A stretch of 28,564 bases of DNA from an uncultured Collinsella sp. (GTDB lineage: Bacteria; Actinomycetota; Coriobacteriia; Coriobacteriales; Coriobacteriaceae). The notes under the pieces were generated by a model. It worked only from the letters and a program-made list of their open reading frames with translations, made no database searches and was not told where the DNA came from. Of this stretch, positions 14,655-23,107 are shown in pieces. The stretch is from the NCBI GenBank assembly GCA_902464175.1, contig CABQHZ010000012.1, positions 1 through 28,564 on the forward strand. The letters run 5' to 3'. Position numbers and translations under genes: made by a program. Within the stretch, counting starts at the first letter, position 1. Each line of letters begins with the position of its first letter.

Positions 14655-17654
14655 ATGAGCGACATCATGAGGCCGATCCCGTTTTCGCAGCTGATGAACT
14701 GGATCATCGAGGAGCACAAGACTCAGGGCGCCGTCTTTGGCGTGCGCAAGATGGCCACGACCAACCAGGAGGGCGCGCTTCCCATTTTTGACGAGCGCAT
14801 CGAGACTCCGTTTGGCCCGGCCGCCGGCCCCAATACACAGCTTGCCCAGAACATCGTGGCCTCTTATGTGGCCGGTTCTCGCTTCTTTGAGCTCAAGACC
14901 GTCCAGGTTATGGACGGCGAGGAGCTTTCCCGTTGCGTCAACAAGCCCTGCATTGTGGCGCAGGACGAGTGCTACAACTGCGAGTGGTCGACCGAGCTCG
15001 AGGTTCCGCAGGCCTTTGCCGAGTACGTGAAGGCATGGTTCGCCTGCCACCTGATCGCTCGCGAGTACGGCCTGGGTAGCCCGGACGGCTTTGTCTTCAA
15101 TATGTCCGTGGGCTATGACCTGGAGGGCATCAAGAGCCCCAAGGTCGACGCCTACATCGAGGGCATGAAGGACGCCAGCGGATCTGACGTCTGGAACGAG
15201 TGTCGCACATGGGCGCTCGCCAATCTGGACCAGTTTGAGCATGTCGATGCCGCGTTTGTCGAGTCCATTCCGGCGCGCGTCTCCAACTCTATCACCGAGT
15301 CTACCCTGCACGGTTGCCCGCCAGCGGAGATCGAGCGCATCGCGACCTACCTCATCACCGAGAAGGGCCTCAACACCTACATCAAGTGCAACCCCACGCT
15401 GCTGGGCTATGAGTTTGCCCGCCAGCGTCTGAATGAGCTGGGCTTTGACTACATCGTCTTCGACGATACGCACTTCCGCGAGGACCTGCAGTGGGCCGAC
15501 GCCGTGCCCATGTTCGAGCGCCTGATTGCCCTGTGCGCCGAGCGCGGCCTGGAGTTTGGCGTCAAGCTGACCAACACGTTCCCCGTCGACGTGACGAGGA
15601 ACGAGCTGCCTTCTACCGAGATGTACATGTCCGGCCGTTCGCTGTTCTCGCTGACCATCGAGGCCGCCCGCCGCATTACCGAGCAGTTCGATGGCAAGCT
15701 GCGCATCAGCTACTCCGGCGGTGCCACGGTCTACAACATCCGCGCTCTGTACGATGCCGGTATTTGGCCCGTTACCCTGGCGACCGACGTGCTCAAGCCC
15801 GGTGGCTACGAGCGCTTTAGCCAGATGGCCGGCGAGTTTACCGACCTGGATGGCAAGCCGTTCGCGGGCGTCTCTCTCGAGGCCGTGACCGCGATCCAGA
15901 CCGACTCGCTCACCAACCCGCTCTATAAGAAGCCGCTGCGCCCGCTGCCCGACCGCAAGGTCGCCGGCAAGAGCCCGCTTTCCGACTGCTTTACCACGCC
16001 GTGCCGCACGAGCTGTCCCATCCAGCAGGATATTCCTGCCTACCTGGCGGCTGTTGACGAGGGCCGCTACGAGGACGCACTCAACATCATCATCGAACGC
16101 AACGCCCTGCCGTTCATTACCGGCACCATCTGCCCGCATCCCTGCGGCCGTGCCTGCGAGCGTGCATTTTACGAGCCCGAGGGCGCCCAGATTCGCGCCA
16201 GCAAGCTCAAGGCCGCCCGCGAGGCCATGACCGCCGTGCTGCCCAAGCTGCGCGCCCAGGCTATTGCCAACGACGGTGAGCGCAACGTTGCCGTTATCGG
16301 CGGCGGCCCGGCCGGCCTGGCGACGGCGTTCTTCCTGACGCGTGCCGGCGTGCCCGTCACCATCTTTGAGGCCCGCGATTCGCTCGGCGGCGTGGTCCGT
16401 CACGTGATCCCCGAGTTCCGCATCTCGAGCGACGATATCTCCCACGATGCCGAGCTCTGCCTGGCCTTTGGCGCCAAGGTTCAGCTTAACGCCCGCGTGG
16501 AGTCCATTGACGAGCTCAAGGCCCAGGGCTTTACCGACGTGGTCGTGGCCACCGGTGCCTGGATGCCCGGCTCTGCGGGCTTGGGCGAGGGTGCCGAGCT
16601 CGACGTGTTGGAGTTCCTCGAGGCCGCCAAGAAGGGCGAGAAGCTCGAGCTGGGCAAGGACGTCGTGGTCATTGGCGCCGGCAATACCGCCATGGACGCG
16701 GCCCGCGTGGCCAAGCGCCTGGCTGGCGTGAAGAACGTGCGCCTGGTGTATCGCCGTACCAAGAAGCAGATGCCCGCCGACGAGGAAGAGCTCGATCTTG
16801 CTCTTGTCGACGGCGTTGAGTTCTGCGAGCTGCTGGCGCCCAAGGCGCTCAACGGTGCCGTGCTGACCTGCGATGTTATGGAGCTTGGCGAGCCGGATGC
16901 AAGCGGCCGTCGCAGCCCCGTCGCCACGGGCGAGACCGTCGAGCTTTCCGCCACCACGGTGATCTGCGCCGTGGGCGAGGGCATCGACGCCAACCTGTAC
17001 GATGCCGCGGGCGTCGAACACGACCGTCGCGGTCGCCTTGCCGCCACCTCTACCGGCGTCGAGGGCGTCTGGGCTGCGGGCGACTGCCGCCGCGGTCCTG
17101 CCACCGTGGTCGAGGCTATTGCCGACGCCGCCGAGGTCGCCCGTGCCATCGCCGGCGTGGACTTTAACAAGTACGCCGACTGCAACGAGCAGGCCGGCCG
17201 CGAGGACACCTGCTACGAGCGCAAGGGATCGCTGTGCCGCGACAAGCGCAACTGCACCAAGACCCGCTGCCTGGGCTGCGGCTCGGTGTGCGAGGTCTGC
17301 TGCGACGTGTGTCCCAACCGCGCCAACGTGGCAATTAAGGTGCCGGGCCTGGCCAAACATCAGGTCGTCCACGTCGATGGCATGTGCAACGAGTGCGGCA
17401 ACTGCGCCGTATTCTGCCCCTACCAGGAGGGTCGTCCCTACAAGGACAAGCTCACCCTGTTCTGGAGCGAGCAGGACATGGAGAACTCCGAGAACGAGGG
17501 CTTCCTGGCTGTGGACGAGGACCACTTTAAAGTCCGCGTCGCCGGCACGGTCCGCACCGTCTCGGTCGATGCCGTCAACACCGGTCTGCCCGAGGCCGTC
17601 CGCCTGACCATCAAGGCCGTGCGCGACAGCTATCCGTATCTCCTTAAGAAATAG
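14655..17654 (+). CDS. ygfK: YgfK-type putative selenate reductase / NAD(P)H-linked Fe-S flavoprotein
   Basis: The 999-residue protein has the layout of the YgfK family. The N-terminal part resembles dihydroorotate/dihydropyrimidine dehydrogenase barrels. A Fer4_20-like region begins at the cysteines of PCRTSCPIQQDIP (about residue 450) and continues to CPHPCGRACERAF. The FAD loop AVIGGGPAGLATAFF is at about 545-560, the NAD(P)H loop VVVIGAGNTAMDAARVA at about 670-686, and the FAD-closing GVWAAGDCRRGPATV follows. A C-terminal ferredoxin part starts at CLGCGSVCEVCCDVCP (about 872). YgfK is tied to selenium-dependent molybdenum hydroxylases and to urate/purine degradation. Selenate reduction itself is a historical label. 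The ATG at 14655 has GAGAGGAG ahead of it. The ferredoxin gene follows after 11 bases. Confidence 0.92.
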   Translation: MSDIMRPIPFSQLMNWIIEEHKTQGAVFGVRKMATTNQEGALPIFDERIETPFGPAAGPNTQLAQNIVASYVAGSRFFELKTVQVMDGEELSRCVNKPCIVAQDECYNCEWSTELEVPQAFAEYVKAWFACHLIAREYGLGSPDGFVFNMSVGYDLEGIKSPKVDAYIEGMKDASGSDVWNECRTWALANLDQFEHVDAAFVESIPARVSNSITESTLHGCPPAEIERIATYLITEKGLNTYIKCNPTLLGYEFARQRLNELGFDYIVFDDTHFREDLQWADAVPMFERLIALCAERGLEFGVKLTNTFPVDVTRNELPSTEMYMSGRSLFSLTIEAARRITEQFDGKLRISYSGGATVYNIRALYDAGIWPVTLATDVLKPGGYERFSQMAGEFTDLDGKPFAGVSLEAVTAIQTDSLTNPLYKKPLRPLPDRKVAGKSPLSDCFTTPCRTSCPIQQDIPAYLAAVDEGRYEDALNIIIERNALPFITGTICPHPCGRACERAFYEPEGAQIRASKLKAAREAMTAVLPKLRAQAIANDGERNVAVIGGGPAGLATAFFLTRAGVPVTIFEARDSLGGVVRHVIPEFRISSDDISHDAELCLAFGAKVQLNARVESIDELKAQGFTDVVVATGAWMPGSAGLGEGAELDVLEFLEAAKKGEKLELGKDVVVIGAGNTAMDAARVAKRLAGVKNVRLVYRRTKKQMPADEEELDLALVDGVEFCELLAPKALNGAVLTCDVMELGEPDASGRRSPVATGETVELSATTVICAVGEGIDANLYDAAGVEHDRRGRLAATSTGVEGVWAAGDCRRGPATVVEAIADAAEVARAIAGVDFNKYADCNEQAGREDTCYERKGSLCRDKRNCTKTRCLGCGSVCEVCCDVCPNRANVAIKVPGLAKHQVVHVDGMCNECGNCAVFCPYQEGRPYKDKLTLFWSEQDMENSENEGFLAVDEDHFKVRVAGTVRTVSVDAVNTGLPEAVRLTIKAVRDSYPYLLKK

Positions 17655-17665
17655 GCGAGTCTCTT

Positions 17666-18145
17666 ATGGCCAAATCCATTCAACATAACGTGGCCTACGT
17701 TGCCTGCGGAAGCGGTTGCGCCTCCGCAGGCGGCGACGCCCGCTGCAGCGAAGGCTGCATTGGCTGTGGCGCCTGCGTCACGGCCTGCCCCCACGGTGCC
17801 ATTGCGCTGGTCGATGGCATCGCCCGCGTGGATCGCTCCAAGTGCACGGGCTGTGGCCTGTGCGGCATGGCGTGTCCACAGCGCGTGATTGCCTTCGTTC
17901 CCGGCTACCAGAACATCCTGGTGCGCTGCAACAACACCGATAAGGGCGCCATTGCGCGCAAGATCTGCGACACGAGCTGCATCGGTTGCGGCATGTGCGC
18001 CAAAAAGTGCCCTGCCGGTGCTATTCGCATCGAGGACAACTGCGCCCATATCGACGGTGCGGACTGCCTGTCGTGCGGTATGTGCGCCGTCGTCTGCCCG
18101 CATGGCGCTATCCACGACCGTACCGGCATCGCCGCCGGCGTGTAG
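17666..18145 (+). CDS. Four-cluster ferredoxin (RnfB-like 4Fe-4S protein)
   Basis: This 159-residue protein carries four CxxCxxCxxxC motifs, at Cys31/34/37/41, 60/63/66/70, 105/108/111/115 and 134/137/140/144, with further cysteines at 14, 18, 27, 88 and 101. The pattern VRCNNTDKGAIARKICDTSCIGCGMCAKKCPAGAI resembles the C-terminal region of RnfB-type proteins. Four [4Fe-4S] clusters are expected, so the protein can act as an electron wire. It lies 11 bp after ygfK and 12 bp before the molybdenum hydroxylase. This suggests it carries electrons from the hydroxylase, which lacks an FAD domain, to the flavin of YgfK. Confidence 0.9.
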   Translation: MAKSIQHNVAYVACGSGCASAGGDARCSEGCIGCGACVTACPHGAIALVDGIARVDRSKCTGCGLCGMACPQRVIAFVPGYQNILVRCNNTDKGAIARKICDTSCIGCGMCAKKCPAGAIRIEDNCAHIDGADCLSCGMCAVVCPHGAIHDRTGIAAGV

Positions 18146-18157
18146 AAGGGAATCACC

Positions 18158-20935
18158 ATGGCACAGGAATTCACTTTTACCGTTAACGGCGTCGAGCGCA
18201 CGACGACTCAGAACAAGCCGCTGCTCCGCTACCTGCGCGACGACCTGCATATCCATTCCGCTAAGGACGGCTGCTCCGAGGGCGCCTGCGGTACCTGCAC
18301 CATCCATGTGGACGGCGCGGCCGTCAAGGCGTGCGTGCTGACCACCGCTCTTGCCGCCGGCCGTAATATCGTGACCGTCGAGGGCCTGCCCGAGGACGTG
18401 CGCGAGGCCTTTGTGTACGCCTTTGGCGCCGTGGGCGCCGTGCAGTGCGGTTTTTGCATCCCCGGCATGGTCATGGCGGGTGCAGCGCTCATCGCCGAGG
18501 ACCCCGAGCCCACCGAGGAGCAGATCAAGTACGCCATCCGCGGCAACGTCTGCCGCTGCACCGGCTACAAAAAGATTATCGAGGGCATCTCGCTGGCCGC
18601 TGCGGTACTCCGCGGCGAAAAGCAGATCGACGAGGATCTGGAGCGCGGCGATGACTACGGCGTAGGCAAGCGCGCCTTCCGTATCGACGTGCGCAAGAAG
18701 GTGCTCGGCGAGGGCAAGTATCCCGACGACATCGACGAGCTCGATCAGCCGGGTCTGACCTACGCCAGCGCCGTGCGCTCCAAGTATCCGCGCGCCCGCG
18801 TGCTCTCCATCGATACCTCCAAGGCCGAGGCCCTGCCCGGTGTGGTGGGCATCCTGCGCGCCGAGGACGTGCCGGTCAACCAGGTCGGCCACCTTATCCA
18901 GGACTGGGACGTCATGATCGCCCAGGGCGATATCACCCGCTGCGTGGGTGACGCCATCGTGCTGGTGGTCGCCGAGGACGAGGCGACGCTCGAGAAGGCC
19001 AAGAAGCTCGTAAAGATCGATTACGAGCCGCTGGAGCCCGTGCGCAACATTGCCGAGGCCAAGGCTGCCGACGCCCCGCGCCTGCACGATAGCTTCTTTG
19101 CCTTTGGCAACACGGTGGAGCTCAAGGACAACGTGTGCCAGAGCCGCCATGTGACGCGCGGCGACGCCGCCAAGGCGCTGGCAGAGAGCGCGTTCACCGT
19201 GACGCAGCGCTTTACCACGCCCTTTACCGAGCATGCCTTCTTGGAGCCCGAGTGCGCCGTCGCCTTCCCGTACAAGAACGGCGTCAAGGTGCAGTCGACC
19301 GACCAGGGTGCCTACGACACGCGCAAAGAGTGTGCCCACATGTTTGGCTGGGACAACGAGCCCGAGCGCGTGGTCGTCGAGACCATGCTCGTGGGTGGCG
19401 GCTTTGGCGGTAAGGAGGACGTTTCGGTCCAGCACCTGGCCGCGCTCGCCGCATATAAGTTCCAGCGTCCTGTGAAGTGCAAGCTCACGCGTGCCGAGTC
19501 GCTCGCGTTCCATCCCAAGCGTCATGCCATGGACGGCACCTTTACGCTGGGCTGCGACGCCGAGGGCAACTTTACCGGCCTGGACTGCGAGATCAACTTT
19601 GATACCGGCGCCTACGCGTCGCTGTGCGGCCCGGTGCTCGAGCGCGCCTGTACGCATGCCGTCGGCCCCTACAAGTACCAGAACACCGACATCCGCGGCT
19701 TCGGCTACTACACCAACAACCCGCCTGCCGGCGCGTACCGTGGCTTTGGCGTTTGCCAGTCCGAGTTTGCACTCGAGAGCCTGATCGACCTACTGGCCGA
19801 GAAGGTCGGCCTGGATCCGTGGGAGATCCGTTACAGAAACGCCATCGAGCCGGGCGAGGTTTTGCCCAACGGCCAGATCGCCGATTGCTCCACGGCGCTT
19901 AAGGAGACGCTGCTCGAGGTCAAGGATGCCTATTACGCGCATCCCGGACACGCCGGCATCGCCTGCGCCATGAAGAACGCCGGCGTGGGCGTGGGCCTGC
20001 CCGACGCCGGTCGCTGCAAGATTCGCGTCGAGGGTGGTCGCGCCGTGGTCTACGCCGCCACGTCCGACATCGGCCAGGGCTGCAACACGGTCTTTTTGCA
20101 GGACGTTGCCGAGGCATGCGGTCTGCCGCTGGGCTGCATTGCCAATGGCGAGTGCTCCACCGAGAACGCTCCCGACTCCGGCACCACGTCTGGCTCGCGC
20201 CAGACGGTCGTGACCGGCGAGGCCGTGCGCGGTGCCGCCTTCCTGCTGCGCGATGCCATGGTTGGCATCGAGGCCGGCAAGCCTGCGCCCGCCGCTCCGG
20301 TGAGCGCGCATGGCGACGGCGTCAAGATCGAGTACGACGACGGTCGCGCCTACCAGCTGCGCACACAGGAACTCGTCGCCGGCCAGGGTATGCATCCTCA
20401 GGATCCCGCGGCTGCCATCAAGGCACTCGAGGGATGCGAGTTTGGCTACGTGTATCTGGAGCCGACCGACAAGCTGGGCGCCGACGTTCCCAACCCCAAG
20501 AGCCACATCTGCTACGGCTTTGCCACGCATGTGGTCATTTTGGACGATGACGGCCGCGTGAGCGAGGTCTATGCCGCGCACGATTCCGGCAAGGTGGTCA
20601 ACCCCATTTCGATCCAGGGCCAGATCGAAGGCGGCGTGCTCATGGGTATGGGCTATGCGCTTACCGAGGACTGGCCGCTCAAGGACTGCGTGCCCCAGGC
20701 CAGGTACGGCACGCTCGGGCTGTTCCGTGCGCCCGAGATTCCGGATATCCACGCCATCTACGTGGAGAAGGACGAGCTGCTGCCCGTGGCATACGGCGGC
20801 AAGGGCATCGGCGAGATCGCCACGATCCCCACGGCGGCCGCCGTACAGAACGCCTATCGTGCATTTGACGGCAAGCTGCGTCCCGATCTGCCCATGGTGG
20901 ATACGCCGTACAGCCGCGCCCGTCACCGCGGGTAG
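18158..20935 (+). CDS. xdhD: Fused 2Fe-2S/molybdopterin xanthine-type dehydrogenase, probably selenium-dependent
   Basis: The 925-residue protein joins the small iron-sulfur subunit and the large molybdenum subunit of xanthine dehydrogenase-type hydroxylases. A plant-type 2Fe-2S site uses Cys39, 44, 47 and 59. The second 2Fe-2S site uses Cys97, 100, 132 and 134. The molybdopterin part starts near residue 170 and has GGGFGGKED at 413-421, AYRGFGVCQSEFALE, DIGQGCNTV and GKGIGE with the probable catalytic Glu886. There is no FAD domain, so another protein must take the electrons. The linkage to ygfK and ssnA matches selenium-dependent molybdenum hydroxylases; the selenium would be a labile cofactor, as no in-frame TGA is present. 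The symbol follows the E. coli fused homologue and is tentative. Confidence 0.9.
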   Translation: MAQEFTFTVNGVERTTTQNKPLLRYLRDDLHIHSAKDGCSEGACGTCTIHVDGAAVKACVLTTALAAGRNIVTVEGLPEDVREAFVYAFGAVGAVQCGFCIPGMVMAGAALIAEDPEPTEEQIKYAIRGNVCRCTGYKKIIEGISLAAAVLRGEKQIDEDLERGDDYGVGKRAFRIDVRKKVLGEGKYPDDIDELDQPGLTYASAVRSKYPRARVLSIDTSKAEALPGVVGILRAEDVPVNQVGHLIQDWDVMIAQGDITRCVGDAIVLVVAEDEATLEKAKKLVKIDYEPLEPVRNIAEAKAADAPRLHDSFFAFGNTVELKDNVCQSRHVTRGDAAKALAESAFTVTQRFTTPFTEHAFLEPECAVAFPYKNGVKVQSTDQGAYDTRKECAHMFGWDNEPERVVVETMLVGGGFGGKEDVSVQHLAALAAYKFQRPVKCKLTRAESLAFHPKRHAMDGTFTLGCDAEGNFTGLDCEINFDTGAYASLCGPVLERACTHAVGPYKYQNTDIRGFGYYTNNPPAGAYRGFGVCQSEFALESLIDLLAEKVGLDPWEIRYRNAIEPGEVLPNGQIADCSTALKETLLEVKDAYYAHPGHAGIACAMKNAGVGVGLPDAGRCKIRVEGGRAVVYAATSDIGQGCNTVFLQDVAEACGLPLGCIANGECSTENAPDSGTTSGSRQTVVTGEAVRGAAFLLRDAMVGIEAGKPAPAAPVSAHGDGVKIEYDDGRAYQLRTQELVAGQGMHPQDPAAAIKALEGCEFGYVYLEPTDKLGADVPNPKSHICYGFATHVVILDDDGRVSEVYAAHDSGKVVNPISIQGQIEGGVLMGMGYALTEDWPLKDCVPQARYGTLGLFRAPEIPDIHAIYVEKDELLPVAYGGKGIGEIATIPTAAAVQNAYRAFDGKLRPDLPMVDTPYSRARHRG

Positions 20936-21003
20936 GGTAGAGCGCGGACGGCCATTGCTGACTGCCGTCTGCGCTTGCCATCAACTGTATAAGCTGCGCC
21001 TTT

Positions 21004-21037
21004 GGCCCCAGCTCCATCGTGAGCCGGGGCCTTTTGC
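21004..21037 (+). terminator. Rho-independent terminator of the permease-to-xdh operon
   Basis: Bases 21004-21014 pair with 21021-21031 (GGCCCC and GCTC segments, one mismatch) and run into TTTTGCTT. It lies 68 bases past the hydroxylase stop and immediately before the first palindrome array. Confidence 0.88.
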
Positions 21038-21044
21038 TTGGAGC

Positions 21045-21450
21045 GGAAACTGCGTCCCGGAATCGATGCTCAGAGTGGGATGCAGTTTCCCCTTGGAGCC
21101 CTCGGCGGAAACTACGTCCCGGAATCCAGTCCCGGAGTGGGATGCGCTTTCCGGATCGGCCCTCAACCGGAAGCTGTGTCCCGGAATCATGCCTCAGAAT
21201 GGGATGCGTTTTCCGCTGGCCGGTCGTTTGGAAAGCGCATCCCAGTTTGAGTGTTTATTCCGGGATGCGGTTTCCGCTGAAGGACTCAACCGGAAAGCCT
21301 GTCCAGCTCTGAGACGGGATTCCGGGACACGCTTTCCGCCAGGCCCGCCATCCGGAAAGTGCATCCCGTTTTGAGCGTCCAGGCTAGGACGCGCTTTCCG
21401 TTGGCGTGGTCGTTGGGAAAACGCGGCCCAGATAGGGGGATGCGATCTGG
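21045..21450. repeat. Array of seven 46-nt palindromes at 62-bp period
   Basis: Units lie at 21045-21090, 21107-21152, 21169-21214, 21230-21275, 21292-21337 and 21354-21399, each exactly 46 nt. A decayed seventh unit starts at 21416. Starts are 62, 62, 61, 62, 62 and 62 bp apart, with 15-16-nt spacers. Each unit opens with GGAAA or GGAAG, closes with TTTCC, and has arms of about 14 bases that pair with few mismatches. The asymmetric mark GGAAT next to the CCC is on the left in units 1-3 and, reversed, on the right in units 4-5, so the array contains both orientations. The array fills the gap between the terminator and the AbiEi-like gene. Confidence 0.92.
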
Positions 21451-21471
21451 CGATGCGTGGCCTAGCAGCTC

Positions 21472-22470
21472 CTACAGGTCCACCTCGTTGAGCCATGTCG
21501 GCAGCGCGGTCTGCCGGATGCCTGCCGTCTGCAGCTTTTTCGCGAGCATGCCTGTCAAACGGACTTCGTTCATGGTAAAGCGGATGAGCGGATGACCGTA
21601 GAGCGACAGGTGCGCTTCGCGTTGCCGTTCGGCAACGAGTGCCTCGGCGGTGGTGCGCCCGGCTAGCATGGCCTGGTCGGTATATTTGACGAACCCGTCG
21701 AGTTCTCCCAACGTGACCTCTCGCGCATGGCGCTCCCAGGCGAAGTCCGTTCGCATGCTTTCGGTCGAATCGAAGGGATCCGTTAGCTCGTATTGAAGTT
21801 GGTCGGGTGCAAAGCCGGTCTCGATCATGACGGCTCGGGCGACCGATTCTCCACCGCTCTCGGCGCGGGCGTCGGCATATCGAAGTGTCGTGAGGGCAGT
21901 GCGAATCGCGCGACCATTGCGGGCGGTCGCTCGTTGTTCGACGGCCTCCATCAACTGCTCTCGCGTAAGGCCGAGCTTTGAGATCGCCGAATCGGCAATG
22001 GGCATGCCGTCTGCAAAGCCAGTTTGCAGCAGGCAATCTGTAGCCGTTTGGATGGGCGGCGTTACTGATGTGCCGGATAGACGGATTGCTCCGGCCGGCT
22101 CGATCTGATGCCGCTGAATATGCGCGCCCGGGCGAGCCGACGGCTTTGTCGAGCTACAGACATGCACAACGTTCAGATGTCGCCACGAGACCTCGAGCCC
22201 CAGCAGGCAGGCGGCCGAAAACGAGCAGAACGTCCAATCGGGGTGGATGATCGCAAGGGCGCGAATAATCTCGCAATGACGCTGTGCCCGGTTGAGTTCA
22301 TCCCAGCGCGTTTTGCGCGCGAACAGTCCCGGCATGGGCGAGACGACCGCGCTGCCGATGCGCCGAAGGAGCGCTTTTCGGATTGCCGTGCTCGGGGGAA
22401 TCAGACAGCGCCCCTCTTGTTCGGCTTGAGTGAGCAGTTGGTCGATGAGTTGGTCATTGCAATGGGTCAT
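21472..22470 (-). CDS. AbiEi-like protein with C-terminal nuclease-like domain, accessory
   Basis: The 332-residue protein resembles a group of actinobacterial proteins with an N-terminal helix-turn-helix/AbiEi-antitoxin-type region (about 1-100) and a C-terminal part of restriction-endonuclease type. Conserved residues visible in the latter are Glu208, Asp242 in TDFAWE, Glu256 and Asp258 in LGELDGFVKY, Lys262, and the ERQRE helix at 281-285. Such proteins are annotated as type IV antitoxin-like or DUF559-like. No partner toxin gene stands beside it. The start ATG follows AAAGGAGG. It is bracketed by two arrays of the same palindrome family, and a pair of 11-bp direct repeats lies upstream. 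Biological role unknown. Confidence 0.7.
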   Translation of the reverse strand: MTHCNDQLIDQLLTQAEQEGRCLIPPSTAIRKALLRRIGSAVVSPMPGLFARKTRWDELNRAQRHCEIIRALAIIHPDWTFCSFSAACLLGLEVSWRHLNVVHVCSSTKPSARPGAHIQRHQIEPAGAIRLSGTSVTPPIQTATDCLLQTGFADGMPIADSAISKLGLTREQLMEAVEQRATARNGRAIRTALTTLRYADARAESGGESVARAVMIETGFAPDQLQYELTDPFDSTESMRTDFAWERHAREVTLGELDGFVKYTDQAMLAGRTTAEALVAERQREAHLSLYGHPLIRFTMNEVRLTGMLAKKLQTAGIRQTALPTWLNEVDL

Positions 22471-22527
22471 GAGCTACCGCCTCCTTTTGGGTAGCAAAAA
22501 ACGTATCAGCCGCAACTTGCCGCCCAA

Positions 22528-22560
22528 CTGACCAAAAGCTGACCAAAATCTAACCATGCA
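22528..22560 (-). promoter_or_regulatory. 11-bp direct repeats upstream of the AbiEi-like gene
   Basis: CTGACCAAAAG (22528-22538) and CTGACCAAAAT (22539-22549) are adjacent, and a weaker copy begins CTAACCA at 22550. On the coding strand of the gene this reads TTTTGGTCAG twice, one helical turn apart, 58-80 bp ahead of the start. It could be an autoregulatory operator. Apart from this and the palindrome array, nothing is seen in 22471-22980. Confidence 0.4.
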
Positions 22561-22766
22561 GGTAGATGGCCTGTTTTCGGCGACATTTTTACATCTGAAT
22601 CGGTGGGCGGTAATCGGCGACCGTGAACGGTAGCGAGTTATGAAGCCTTGGTAAGTTTAGGGACGTGTACTTTTCCGAAAAAGAGCAATCTATCTGCTGT
22701 TTTGTGTTTCAGGATCGCATCCTTGAAGGCATGTGATATGGGCTGCGGATCGTCGTCTGTGTCGGC

Positions 22767-22920
22767 GGAAACTGCGTCCCGGATTTCGGCCCCAGAGTGG
22801 GATGCCGTTTCCGGATCGGACCTCAAGCGGAAGCTGCGTCCCGGAATCGAGCCTCAGGGTGGGACGCATTTTCCGGTAGAGGCCTGGGACGGAAAGAGCG
22901 TCCCGGAATCCGGGCAATTC
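22767..22920. repeat. Second array of 46-nt palindromes, same 62-bp period
   Basis: Units at 22767-22812 and 22829-22874 are 46 nt each, and a third, truncated unit covers 22891-22920. The spacing is again 62 bp with 16-nt spacers. The first spacer differs from the spacer at 21153-21168 by only two bases, and the two complete units resemble units 2 and 3 of the first array. The dimer 22767-22874 is therefore a copy of 21107-21214 in the same orientation, with the AbiEi-like gene between. Confidence 0.9.
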
Positions 22921-22982
22921 GGTGGTCAGGTGGTTGAACGAGCGGAACGAGCGGGCATCGAGCCTTCATGGCTGAAAACCAT

Positions 22983-23011
22983 TTGTTAAACCTGACACCC
23001 GTGGGTAGAAT
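22983..23011 (+). promoter_or_regulatory. Promoter of a candidate antisense RNA
   Basis: TTGTTA (22983-22988) and TAGAAT (23006-23011) are exactly 17 bp apart, a good sigma-70 match. No open reading frame with a ribosome site follows on this strand before a hairpin and T-rich stretch at about 23067-23107, so the transcript would be non-coding and about 90 nt. Confidence 0.5.
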
Positions 23012-23017
23012 GAAGTC

Positions 23018-23107
23018 GACGGCAGCCCAAGTTGTGGTTAGCTGGGCGGCGCCGTTACTCAGTTTAAGGGGTCAATGCCTTAACGGCGTCGACCCCTCTT
23101 GTTTTGC
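23018..23107 (+). ncRNA. Candidate antitoxin RNA convergent with a small hydrophobic peptide gene
   Basis: The predicted RNA starts near 23018. It forms a first hairpin around GCCCA/TGGGC (about 23025-23048) and ends in a hairpin with AGGGGTC (23067-23073) paired to GACCCCT (23091-23097), followed by CTTGTTTTGC. Its 3' end overlaps the last 28 bases of the minus-strand peptide gene and that gene's 3' untranslated region. This is the arrangement of Fst/par-type toxin-antitoxin systems, in which two convergent RNAs share a terminator. The transcript is predicted from promoter and terminator only. Confidence 0.4.

Noticed and set aside
14487..17525. A 1012-codon minus-strand open frame opposite ygfK
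   Set aside because: It is a GC-bias shadow. The plus strand carries the FAD, NAD(P)H and Fe-S motifs of YgfK, and the minus frame is Ala/Gly/Leu/Val-rich without recognisable motifs or a ribosome site.
17630..19657. A 675-codon minus-strand open frame opposite the ferredoxin and xdh
   Set aside because: It covers parts of two genes with clear cysteine motifs on the plus strand and shows the same low-information composition as other shadows.
18158..20935. Selenocysteine codon in the molybdenum hydroxylase
   Set aside because: The frame has no internal TGA. Selenium dependence in this family is thought to come from a labile selenium cofactor, not selenocysteine.
21045..22920. CRISPR array
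   Set aside because: Spacing is regular, but units are palindromes that differ from one another, spacers are only 15-16 nt and partly shared between arrays, orientation changes within the array, and no cas gene is present.
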